DNA of 8,303 bases from Spirochaetota bacterium. Its GTDB lineage: Bacteria > Spirochaetota > B62-G9 > DRHN01. Both the position numbers and the translations under genes were made by a program. Location of the stretch: positions 1 through 8,303 of the forward strand of contig JAGLSF010000078.1 in NCBI GenBank assembly GCA_023136305.1, given 5' to 3'. Below, piece by piece: positions 1-6,785 of this stretch (the stretch's first letter is position 1; the number at the start of each line of letters is the position of its first letter). The notes under the pieces were generated by a model that saw nothing but the letters and a program-made list of their open reading frames with translations, was not told where the DNA came from and searched no databases.

Positions 1-1295
1 CCAGAGGACACCATGGACCAGCCCTCGTACTCCTTGTCGCCGACTTTAGCCATGGGGTGCTCCCAACGCTTCGGGTCCGGCTCTGCCCCCGAATGCTTGC
101 CGAAGAAGTTGTCTTCCTGTGCGGTAGCAAGCCCAGTATGGCTATCAGTCGAGCCAATCATGCCTAACTTGTATGGGTTTACACCGAAGATCTGCTCCAG
201 TTGCAAGCCAAGCTGCAGGGCCGATCTGGCGTACTCGTACTGCAGCATATCCTTCTGCTTTGGCGCACTGAGGTCGAGGTTACCCTTGTCCCAGGTCTCG
301 TAGTCAGCAAACTCATCGTTCCGCGATAGAAATGGGTGCGTCTCGGTATCGCCCTTAATCTGCGTCACTTCGTAGAGTGGCTCCCACTTGGCCCGGGTTT
401 CGGCATATGTTTGATCCACTCGCTTGCCGTTAAACGATTCGACGAGCGGAAACATGATCCCATTGCTCAGGTTGCCGTTGTGAGCGATTGCCAGCAATCG
501 ACCTCCGGTTTTCTCCTCGTAACTTTGCATCCAATTCCATAGATCCCGAGGGTCGTCGCTTCCCAACGGCTTGAGAGTGGTGTAAGGCTCCATAACGCTG
601 GCCTTGTTGCCACCGTTACGGTAGATAACAACACGGTGGAGGTTGTTGCCTCCGGTGTTGGACGTCCATTCATAACCTATGAAAGCGGTGAAACGGCCCG
701 GATCGTTGTACTTCTCGGCGGCTTTAATGGTCTCCTCCCACGCAGAGCGGTATGCCGAAGTCCCTGGGAGTGATTGCAGTGCCTTAGGAAATGTACCCTG
801 GGAAAAGGCGATGATGATCTCGACCGCAGCTTCAACTCCCTTCTTTCCACCTTCTTGTACCATGTCGTACCATCTCTTTCCCGTAGGATCTGAAAGGAAA
901 GCAGAATCCCCAGCGAACAGCCGCGGGAAGAATCCCATATTGTCCGAATGATCAGCGACTACGAGGAAGTCCAGTGGCCTTGAAAGTTTCACGCGGAGAC
1001 CTGTTGATGAGGTGAGTTCCTCACCGAGAGCGAAGCGGTATGCGTCCTCGGGGCCTAGCCGTGCACCGAAGGCGCCTGCATCCATAGACATTTTAGTGTG
1101 AAGATGGGTATCACCCCACAGTACCTGCGTCGGGAAGCTGCGCCCAGCATATGGCGAGTAGTGCTTTTGTGAAGGGAACGCGTCACTCACGTCTTCGGTG
1201 GGTGGTGGAAGTTGGGCCATTACTGGGGCTGAGAGAATCAGTCCGAGTAATATAACCGTTGATAGTGATAGAATAGTCGTTGTAAGCGTCTTCAT
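1..1295 (-). CDS. Exported DUF3604 protein, PHP-like metallohydrolase type (partial, C-terminus off the left edge)
   Basis: The reading frame is open from an ATG at 1295-1293 to the window edge: 431 codons without a stop. Proteins of this family are, as I recall, about 600-700 residues, so roughly a third is missing. The start has a good ribosome binding site (AAAGGA, 7 nt spacing). The ATG at 1303 meets a stop after two codons. Residues 1-27 form a signal peptide (basic MK, hydrophobic 8-23, cleavage likely after PVMA), so the mature protein is periplasmic or secreted. Family motifs are WGDTHLHT at 60-67 (H64, H66), LDFLVVADHSDNMG at 108-121 (D115, H116), GYEWT at 207-211, IAHNGN near H272, and GSTDSHTG around D384 and H386. 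These histidines and aspartates are spaced as in PHP-type metal-dependent phosphoesterases, which DUF3604 resembles. The substrate is unknown. It is transcribed divergently from the PPIase-HupE unit. Family assignment is secure; activity is inferred. Confidence 0.93.
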   Translation of the reverse strand, partial: MKTLTTTILSLSTVILLGLILSAPVMAQLPPPTEDVSDAFPSQKHYSPYAGRSFPTQVLWGDTHLHTKMSMDAGAFGARLGPEDAYRFALGEELTSSTGLRVKLSRPLDFLVVADHSDNMGFFPRLFAGDSAFLSDPTGKRWYDMVQEGGKKGVEAAVEIIIAFSQGTFPKALQSLPGTSAYRSAWEETIKAAEKYNDPGRFTAFIGYEWTSNTGGNNLHRVVIYRNGGNKASVMEPYTTLKPLGSDDPRDLWNWMQSYEEKTGGRLLAIAHNGNLSNGIMFPLVESFNGKRVDQTYAETRAKWEPLYEVTQIKGDTETHPFLSRNDEFADYETWDKGNLDLSAPKQKDMLQYEYARSALQLGLQLEQIFGVNPYKLGMIGSTDSHTGLATAQEDNFFGKHSGAEPDPKRWEHPMAKVGDKEYEGWSMVSS

Positions 1296-1350
1296 TTTTT
1301 CATCCTTTCAATAAGAAGGATATAACTATTAGTTCGCCTACGATTTCAAA

Positions 1351-1364
1351 ACAGAAATTTCTGT
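1351..1364. promoter_or_regulatory. 14-bp perfect palindrome, candidate operator
   Basis: ACAGAAATTTCTGT is its own reverse complement. It lies 56 bp upstream of the DUF3604 start codon. It directly follows, on the minus strand, a CATAAT (1376-1371), which would place it across the transcription start if that -10 is real, a usual position for a repressor dimer site. A palindrome of this length is expected about once in two windows of this size by chance, so only its location makes it notable. The regulator is unknown. Confidence 0.35.
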
Positions 1365-1574
1365 AATTAGATTATGACATTAAAAGATTCACAATTTAAG
1401 AAGCTATAAGTTGAAAGGTGATATATGAACGAATAGCTCTTCTGACTCTTCAATACGTTATGCTTTATCTCTGAGAGAGGCAAGGAGAAAAAATACTCGT
1501 ACTTTCATAGTCTAAAGGAACATTGAAAGTTCACCCTAGCTTTAAATCCGAAATCAGAGCTTGGACAATAGCAC

Positions 1575-1603
1575 TTGACTCCCCTTCAATTACCATAAAT
1601 ATT
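1575..1603 (+). promoter_or_regulatory. Candidate sigma70-type promoter for the PPIase-HupE unit
   Basis: TTGACT (5/6 to the -35 consensus) at 1575-1580, a 17-bp spacer, then AATATT (4/6) at 1598-1603. Transcription would start near 1610, leaving a leader of about 70 nt before the GTG at 1681. This would also exclude the upstream TTG at 1603 as the start of the PPIase gene. The -10 box is weak. Confidence 0.35.
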
Positions 1604-1680
1604 TGATCTGGAATCATTTGTTGACGGGCTCTCTTTGCAAATGCGGGAGTTATGCTGTGGTTAAGTTCTTCCAGGAAACA

Positions 1681-2574
1681 GTGAAGGTACTGAAAAAAAT
1701 CATTCGTGCTCCACTGATACGCATGTTGATTTTTGGTGGGTTGCTTTTCGGTGTCTTCCTCCTTTTGTATAAGGATAAAGAGGATATCGAAAAGATAATC
1801 ACGATTCGAAACAGTGATGTAACGCAATTAATCGCTCGGTGGAATGCGCAGTTTAAAAGGAATCCCACCGAACAGGAGATGCGGGCAATGCTCAACAATC
1901 ACATAAGAGAAGAGGTGCTGTACCGCGAAGCAAAGGCTCTCGGACTGGACCAGGATGATGTCATTATCCGCAGGAGGCTCGCCCAAAAGATGGAGTTTCT
2001 CTTTCAGGATCTCCTGGTCGACACCGATCCAATCGAAGAGGAAATTGATGCTTTTTTTCAGAAAAACATATCTAAATACCAGATTCCCGTCCTTGTAACC
2101 TTCGCCCACATATTTTTTAGTACCGAGATTCGCACACCAGAAGAAGCGGGGGTTCGTGCAGTGCAGGTGCGCGATGAACTGAATGCCTTCCCAGAGACCT
2201 CCGCGAATGCAGCACAGAAGGGTGACTATCTCATGTTGCCTTACGACTATGAGGCACTTTCAAGGGTAGAGGTTGTAAACCTGTTCGGCAGTACAGCTTT
2301 TACCGATTCACTTTTTCAGGGAGAGGTTGGTACATGGCAGGGGCCTGAGCTCTCAGCATACGGCCTGCATCTGTACAACGTGCATCAGCGAAGTGATGCT
2401 CGTGTGCCCGATCTGACGGAAGTCCGGGAGCGGGTATTGGAAGACTTGTTACAGGAACGGCGAGAACAGGCAAACGAGTTGTTGTTTGAAGAATTTCGCG
2501 GGCAATATGTAATCGAGTACGAAGAAGATGTCAGGGCTATCCTCGATATCGGTGACGCCGACCAGGACAGGTAA
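1681..2574 (+). CDS. Membrane-anchored PpiC/SurA-like peptidyl-prolyl cis-trans isomerase (HupE-associated type)
   Basis: A 297-residue protein. I chose the GTG at 1681 because AGGA precedes it at 8-nt spacing and because it puts a basic stretch (KVLKKIIRAPLIR) just before the only membrane segment, about residues 14-30. A longer frame from TTG 1603 would add an unlikely 26-residue head. Residues about 42-110 are helical and SurA_N-like (REEVLYREAKALGLD, then a charged helix). The parvulin-like domain spans about 135-235, opening with FAHIFFS (H143) and closing with YGLHLYNV (H230). The stretch GDYLMLPYDYEALSRVE followed by FGSTAFTDSLF and GTWQGPELSAYGLHL matches, from memory, the PPIase subfamily usually found beside HupE/UreJ genes. 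The protein should fold or chaperone exported proteins at the periplasmic face of the inner membrane. The next gene begins 4 bp after its stop, so the neighbour is its likely client. Proline isomerase activity is not certain because the domain is divergent. Confidence 0.88.
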   Translation: MKVLKKIIRAPLIRMLIFGGLLFGVFLLLYKDKEDIEKIITIRNSDVTQLIARWNAQFKRNPTEQEMRAMLNNHIREEVLYREAKALGLDQDDVIIRRRLAQKMEFLFQDLLVDTDPIEEEIDAFFQKNISKYQIPVLVTFAHIFFSTEIRTPEEAGVRAVQVRDELNAFPETSANAAQKGDYLMLPYDYEALSRVEVVNLFGSTAFTDSLFQGEVGTWQGPELSAYGLHLYNVHQRSDARVPDLTEVRERVLEDLLQERREQANELLFEEFRGQYVIEYEEDVRAILDIGDADQDR

Positions 2575-2578
2575 GAGC

Positions 2579-4738
2579 ATGCGAAGATGTATGTGCACCC
2601 TTCTCTTTACACTCATGTTTTGCATCCTGCCTCTTTCAACTTCTCTGGGACACGATGTACGTCCCGCCTATCTGGAAATAGTGGAAACCGAGGAAGGACA
2701 GTTCGATGTGCTTTGGAAGATACCGCTTCGGGGGGATCTCCGACCACCCATTGCACCCTCCTTTCCCCCTCACTGCAGCCCAGTAACAGTGGTCTCCACA
2801 GAGATGCTTCCGGGTTCACTTGTCGAACGCTGGCGCATGGACTGCGGAGTAAAGGGCCTCGAGGGCCAGACCATTGAGATCTCGGGACTGCAGCTTACAC
2901 TCATGGATGTGTTCCTGCACATTGAAATGCAGGGCGGGCGAATCTATGATGCGGTAGTGAAGGGTTCATCACCCCGGTATACCGTGCAGCCCGGTCCGGG
3001 CTTATTTAATATCTCGCTCAGGAATTTTATGGATGGCCTGCGTCATGGTGTTGGGAGGTTGGAGCTCTGGATCCTCCTTGCATCACTCACGCTTATCTTT
3101 GGTCGAAGCAGGAATCTGTTCTACGCGAGTGTGCTATTGGGTCTTGGGTATGCTGTTGGTTTTGTGGCCGGTGCATTCGGAATGATCGATATCGACATCG
3201 GGTGGGGCAGGGCTGCCCTATCGCTCCTCACTCTCGCGTTCATTCTTCGGTATTCACAAGTCCGTTCTGAAGACAAGGCCGGCTCTATACCACAGGGCAT
3301 GCTCTTCGGAGGCATACTCCTCGCAGGTGCTCTTCTTGGTTCTGGTTTTCCCGGTGAGTGGAGCTCAGCAGCCCTTGCGACAATTGAGATTCCCGTGGCT
3401 CTCTTCTCCTATGTTCTCGGTGCTTGGGCTTCCCTGCTGCTCATATTTGGCATCACGTCACGTATCCACATATTGATTGGACATATACGAATAAAACCCT
3501 CGAGTTGGCTCGTGCGAGTGCCGGAATATATAATCGGAACCGGCGGTGCCTTTCTCCTGTTTCGTTCAATGGGGACGATTTTAAGTCCCGGAATCCTGCA
3601 GCCCTATGTGCGACCGGAAACTATGGTCGCAGCCCTTGCGATTGGGTACTGGGCTGGCAAACTCGGAAATGCGCGGGGTGTATATGGTGCTCTGGTATTT
3701 TTCATTGCCCTTGCAGTGGGAGTAACCCTTGCAGCCCTGGATGTTCCTCTTCCCCTGGTAATGACCATGATACCAGTATCATTTGCTCTGCTCGGTGTAG
3801 GTATAGCCTTTTCCAGGAACTTACCGATGATGTTTCTTCTCGCCCTAAGTGTCTTCTGCGGCTTGTTCCAGGGCTGGGTAAGCGGCAACTGGCTCACGGA
3901 GCACATGGGAATGGTGCGATCCAGTGCCGTTGGTATTGTGCTGCTGTGCTGCGGAATCGTGTTTTTTACGCTTACAGTCAGAAAAGGTGTTCTCAAACAG
4001 ATGCCTCCTGCACTTGATCGGATAACCGGATTGGGCTTCATACTGGTCGCGCTCGGCATGCGATTGTATGGATATGAGGCATCTTCATTTTCAGCGGTAT
4101 CAGCCTTGACCACCACAGGAGGTTTAAGTGTCCCTGTCCTGAGTGTTATCCTGTTCATCGGGATAGCCGTCGTAATTGCCGTTTATTTTATACGCTTTAA
4201 GCGGAAGACACGTTCACCACGGACAGCTTTAATTGCAGTCGCTCTCCTTATCATTGGTCTTGCGATATACCCCTACGGACGCATCGTTTTTGCAAGACCC
4301 TTCGTCTCTATGCAGAAAATTAATGAGGAGGAAACAAAGGAGTTAATCAGAGATCTGCTCCAAAACACCTACCGTGCCGTAAATCTGCAGGATGAATTTG
4401 AGATCTACGACAAGCTGGCGTTGTCCGTGCATGGAGATCTGGTAGAGAAGATATACCTTGAGAGCCGCAAGCGCACCGTTCTTCCGAGTCAGGCCATCCC
4501 CGAAGTCCAGATCATCGAGGTTACGATTGCCGACATCATCGATGCGAAAGTAACCGACGACCGACTCGGGTATACCTACACCTGTGAGTGGTACGTATCA
4601 GGAACCGTTCGGCACTGGGCCCATCAGCACAATCGTCAGAATCGTTATGTAGGCCTTATTACCGTGAAAAGGATCGATGAAACGTGGAAAATAATTGAAT
4701 GGGAGTTGCTCGATGAGCAGAGAATAATGGATACGTAA
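2579..4738 (+). CDS. HupE/UreJ-family polytopic membrane protein with an added C-terminal HWxHxH domain
   Basis: A 719-residue protein, about twice the usual HupE/UreJ length. The ATG at 2579 is preceded by AGGTAAGAG and gives a clear signal peptide, residues 1-24, cleaved before H25. The mature N-terminus HDVRPAYLEI and DVLWKIPLRGDLR are typical of the HupE_UreJ_2 family. Residues 25-150 are an extracytoplasmic beta-rich domain. About 14 hydrophobic segments follow between 160 and 570. Residues about 341-510 align with classic HupE/UreJ (ALAIGYWAGKLG at 352-363, then DVPLPLV), but the metal motifs are altered: HPxxxxDH reads QPYVRPET (341-348) and FHGx(A/V)HGxE reads FQGWVSGNW (430-438). The first HupE_2 membrane motif is also degenerate (GLRHGVGRLEL around H156). 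A last helix (about 549-567) leads to a C-terminal domain, 578-719, with HWAHQH at 679-684; it is paralogous to the end of the protein encoded at 4942-6771. Nickel transport is therefore unlikely; a scaffold role is my inference. It is translated with the PPIase just upstream. Confidence 0.88.
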   Translation: MRRCMCTLLFTLMFCILPLSTSLGHDVRPAYLEIVETEEGQFDVLWKIPLRGDLRPPIAPSFPPHCSPVTVVSTEMLPGSLVERWRMDCGVKGLEGQTIEISGLQLTLMDVFLHIEMQGGRIYDAVVKGSSPRYTVQPGPGLFNISLRNFMDGLRHGVGRLELWILLASLTLIFGRSRNLFYASVLLGLGYAVGFVAGAFGMIDIDIGWGRAALSLLTLAFILRYSQVRSEDKAGSIPQGMLFGGILLAGALLGSGFPGEWSSAALATIEIPVALFSYVLGAWASLLLIFGITSRIHILIGHIRIKPSSWLVRVPEYIIGTGGAFLLFRSMGTILSPGILQPYVRPETMVAALAIGYWAGKLGNARGVYGALVFFIALAVGVTLAALDVPLPLVMTMIPVSFALLGVGIAFSRNLPMMFLLALSVFCGLFQGWVSGNWLTEHMGMVRSSAVGIVLLCCGIVFFTLTVRKGVLKQMPPALDRITGLGFILVALGMRLYGYEASSFSAVSALTTTGGLSVPVLSVILFIGIAVVIAVYFIRFKRKTRSPRTALIAVALLIIGLAIYPYGRIVFARPFVSMQKINEEETKELIRDLLQNTYRAVNLQDEFEIYDKLALSVHGDLVEKIYLESRKRTVLPSQAIPEVQIIEVTIADIIDAKVTDDRLGYTYTCEWYVSGTVRHWAHQHNRQNRYVGLITVKRIDETWKIIEWELLDEQRIMDT

Positions 4739-4772
4739 TAGCTGATTGTAACAATTTGTAACGATTTACCAA

Positions 4773-4800
4773 CAATCCAGAAGAGAGGATTGCTTCATTT
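4773..4800 (+). terminator. Weak hairpin after the HupE-like gene, possible terminator or attenuator
   Basis: CAATCC (4773-4778) pairs perfectly with GGATTG (4787-4792) across an 8-nt loop, 35 bp after the stop codon, and is followed by CTTCATTTTCTC. The stem is only 6 bp and the T-tract is interrupted, so this would be an inefficient terminator at best. Confidence 0.25.
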
Positions 4801-4839
4801 TCTCAGCAGATTAAAAAGTGTGGTTTTCAAATCTTTATC

Positions 4840-4867
4840 TTGAAATACGGTAATACGCGGATATAAT
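4840..4867 (+). promoter_or_regulatory. Strong sigma70-type promoter upstream of the unknown membrane-anchored protein
   Basis: TTGAAA (5/6) at 4840-4845, a 16-bp spacer, and a perfect TATAAT at 4862-4867. Transcription would begin near 4874, giving a leader of about 68 nt before the ATG at 4942. This is the best promoter match in the window and suggests the gene can be expressed apart from the PPIase-HupE pair. Confidence 0.6.
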
Positions 4868-4894
4868 ATACCTGCCATCTTGAACAAGGTACAC

Positions 4895-4928
4895 CCGGAA
4901 AAGTATGATCTGAAATGATTTCTTCCGG
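4895..4928 (+). other. Leader hairpin close to the start codon of the unknown protein gene
   Basis: CCGGAA (4895-4900) is complementary to TTCCGG (4923-4928), with a 22-nt loop. The right arm ends 13 nt before the ATG at 4942, in the space where a ribosome binding site is expected, and no good Shine-Dalgarno sequence is otherwise visible. The fold could affect translation, but a 6-bp stem with a long loop may be chance. Confidence 0.2.
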
Positions 4929-4941
4929 ATAGCTCATAATT

Positions 4942-6771
4942 ATGAACATGAGAACATTTTACTATTTCATAAGTATAATTTTAATAATCCTTAGTATGAG
5001 CCGTTCACAAGCGGCCCGCGCTGACTGGATCAACCTAACAGGGGCGGAGAACTCGCCAACCATTGCTGAGATCTACGTGTTCGATGATCACGTCAAGGTT
5101 GTCCTGGAGGTCTACTTTGGTGATATCGCCTCCTTTCTTCATCTCATGCCAGAGGAGTTTTTCCGCGATACTGATATAGAGCTTCCTCCGCAGGCGGAAA
5201 GACTTCGTCGTTTCTCCCAGGAAGACCTCATAATCATAACCGGGACTGGCGAAAAGCTCATCGCCGAGCTCGAACTTGCCGAGCCGCGGCTCCGCATCGA
5301 CCGGCGGGGTCCGTTCAGTTTCATGCGGAATCCCTACACCGGGAGGCTCGCGACCCAGCCGCCTGATGACCCTCGCGTCATATACGTGGAGCTTAGATAC
5401 CCGTTTAAAAACAAACCCCGCGAGATCACCATCATTCCGCCCCTCGACGACAACGGCAGCGTGGAGAACAACATCGGGTTCATTGCCTTTCACAAGTCGG
5501 TACCGATCATCGATTTCCGGTACCTCGGCCAGCCTGAACGGCTCTTTCTCGACTGGGAAGATCCCTGGTACAGCAGGTTCGAGAATCCGGTACTCGTACG
5601 CCACCACCGTTACGCCCTCATGAGTTTCCTCTACGTGGAGCCCTACGAAGTGCGGCACGATGTGCTCACCCGGATCAAAGATCTGGAGGTGTGGATCGAC
5701 CTGGGCCTCAGGAGTGACGAGTACATCGAAGTTGACGAGTGGGAGCCCCTGAAGCAGCGGGTGGCCGAGTTTTTTTTAAATAGGAACCTGGTTCTCGTGG
5801 ACGGTGTGCCGGTCAAACCCGTGCTCGACCGGGCTGATTACGTCACCGTGTCCATTCAGGGCATACAGTTGCTTACCGAGCCCCGGCGGCTCGAGCTTGC
5901 AGCAGCGCTGGTTGGAGTGAAGATTGCCTACTTCATCGAAGGTTTTCCCCAGGAGGTGACTGTCGACTGGGAGCTTTTCACCGACCAGATACAGCAGGTC
6001 CCTGCTACCTCATTCGATCCTGCCGGCCCCTTTGTCTCCTATGTGACGCCCGACGACAACATACACCGCTGGGTCAACTACCTGATCGATTACAAGATTC
6101 CCGATGTCGAGGAGGTGTACGTTGAAAAGCGGAAAAAGAGCATATGGATACCCCTGGGCTCAGTTCTCAGCATCCTGCTCATCGTGCCCGTTGTTGTCCT
6201 CATGAAGAAAAAAGTGTTTCATACCAAGGGGGGATGGCTCGAGTTCGGTGTGGTGCTTGCCCTTGTTGCAGCTGGTGTATTTCTCTTTCCTCATGCAAGG
6301 GTGACGATGAGCGTTCCATCATTTGCAAAACCGAAGCTCACCGATGAGGACGCCACCGTTGTGCTGCACAGTCTGCTCAAGAATGTGTACAGGGCTTTTG
6401 ATTTTCGTGATGAGGAGGATGTGTACGACAAGCTTGCCATGACCGTGAGCGGAGACCTCCTTGAGGATATTTACCTGCAGAACCGCAAGTCCCTCGAAGT
6501 ACAGCAGGCGGGAGGAGCTCAGGCCGAGGTAAAGGCAATCGAGATCCTCGAGGTTCATGTAGGAAATAACGGCGAAAGGCCCGGGGCTCTTGATTTCGAT
6601 GCCTCCTGGACGGCGCTCGGCACGGTCGGGCACTGGGGGCACGTGCATGCCCGCAAGAACCTGTACCACGCGATTGTGACGGTCGAGTCTGTGAGCGGCG
6701 CCTGGAAGATCACGGGGCTCGAGCTGCTGCAGGAGGAGCGCATCGACCCATACGCGCAGCAGAAGGGGTAG
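4942..6771 (+). CDS. Exported, membrane-anchored protein of unknown family sharing its C-terminal module with the HupE-like protein
   Basis: A 609-residue protein. I do not recognise the main domain. Residues 1-27 are a signal peptide (hydrophobic 5-19, cleavage after AARA). The start is ATG 4942 or ATG 4948; neither has a good ribosome binding site. Residues about 28-395 form a large charged, beta-rich extracytoplasmic region with many aromatics (for example DWEDPWYSRFENP) and no cysteine cluster or known catalytic motif that I can see. Two membrane helices follow, about 400-422 and 433-452, joined by a short basic loop (MKKKVFHTKGG), which should return the chain to the periplasm. Residues 465-609 form the C-terminal domain: helical first (LLKNVYRAFDFRDEEDVYDKLA, then GDLLEDIYLQNRK), then strands ending in WKITGLELLQEERI, with HWGHVH at 564-569. 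The order of helices and strands suggests an NTF2/SnoaL-like fold. The same module, including the helix pair, ends the protein encoded at 2579-4738, so the two probably act together. It has its own promoter. Confidence 0.85.
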   Translation: MNMRTFYYFISIILIILSMSRSQAARADWINLTGAENSPTIAEIYVFDDHVKVVLEVYFGDIASFLHLMPEEFFRDTDIELPPQAERLRRFSQEDLIIITGTGEKLIAELELAEPRLRIDRRGPFSFMRNPYTGRLATQPPDDPRVIYVELRYPFKNKPREITIIPPLDDNGSVENNIGFIAFHKSVPIIDFRYLGQPERLFLDWEDPWYSRFENPVLVRHHRYALMSFLYVEPYEVRHDVLTRIKDLEVWIDLGLRSDEYIEVDEWEPLKQRVAEFFLNRNLVLVDGVPVKPVLDRADYVTVSIQGIQLLTEPRRLELAAALVGVKIAYFIEGFPQEVTVDWELFTDQIQQVPATSFDPAGPFVSYVTPDDNIHRWVNYLIDYKIPDVEEVYVEKRKKSIWIPLGSVLSILLIVPVVVLMKKKVFHTKGGWLEFGVVLALVAAGVFLFPHARVTMSVPSFAKPKLTDEDATVVLHSLLKNVYRAFDFRDEEDVYDKLAMTVSGDLLEDIYLQNRKSLEVQQAGGAQAEVKAIEILEVHVGNNGERPGALDFDASWTALGTVGHWGHVHARKNLYHAIVTVESVSGAWKITGLELLQEERIDPYAQQKG

Positions 6772-6785
6772 GAATGCTCAGATAC

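Larger units (their letters stand above)
1296..1680. other. AT-rich divergent intergenic control region
   Basis: This 385-base stretch separates the leftward DUF3604 gene from the rightward PPIase gene. I see no convincing coding sequence in it. It is clearly AT-richer than the flanking genes. It holds the ribosome binding site of the leftward gene (1304-1309 on the plus strand), a perfect 14-bp palindrome (1351-1364), an ATTATG at 1371-1376 that reads CATAAT on the minus strand (a 5/6 match to a -10 box, but with a poor -35), and a rightward promoter candidate near 1575-1603. The middle (about 1380-1560) shows only purine-rich Shine-Dalgarno-like runs that are not followed by long frames. 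Confidence 0.6.

Noticed and set aside
13..951. Short plus-strand frames at 13-303, 336-542 and 679-951
   Set aside because: All are antisense to the DUF3604 coding sequence, whose motifs and continuous frame are clear.
1293..1303. Alternative DUF3604 start at the ATG at 1303
   Set aside because: It runs into TGA after two lysine codons; the ATG at 1295 gives the signal peptide.
1523..1606. A 27-codon frame from TTG after AAAGGA
   Set aside because: It has no family resemblance and overlaps the promoter candidate; Shine-Dalgarno-like purine runs are expected in such a region.
1603..1680. Extension of the PPIase to a TTG start at 1603
   Set aside because: It has no ribosome binding site, falls on the likely -10 box, and would add an odd N-terminus ahead of the normal basic plus hydrophobic anchor; GTG 1681 has AGGA at good spacing.
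3604..4158. A 184-codon minus-strand frame, and a 197-codon plus-strand frame at 3424-4017, inside the HupE-like gene
   Set aside because: Both overlap the well supported HupE/UreJ membrane region; their translations are rich in Arg, Thr, Pro and Cys, without domain signs.
4745..4755. Palindrome ATTGTAACAAT and the neighbouring repeat of TTGTAAC
   Set aside because: Eleven bases with five pairs in AT-rich sequence just after a stop codon is within chance; no promoter element is adjacent.
5035..5658. A 207-codon open frame on the minus strand inside the unknown protein gene
   Set aside because: It lies fully antisense to a long gene with signal peptide, membrane helices and a paralogous domain. 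Its translation has no recognisable features; such shadows are usual in GC-rich genes.
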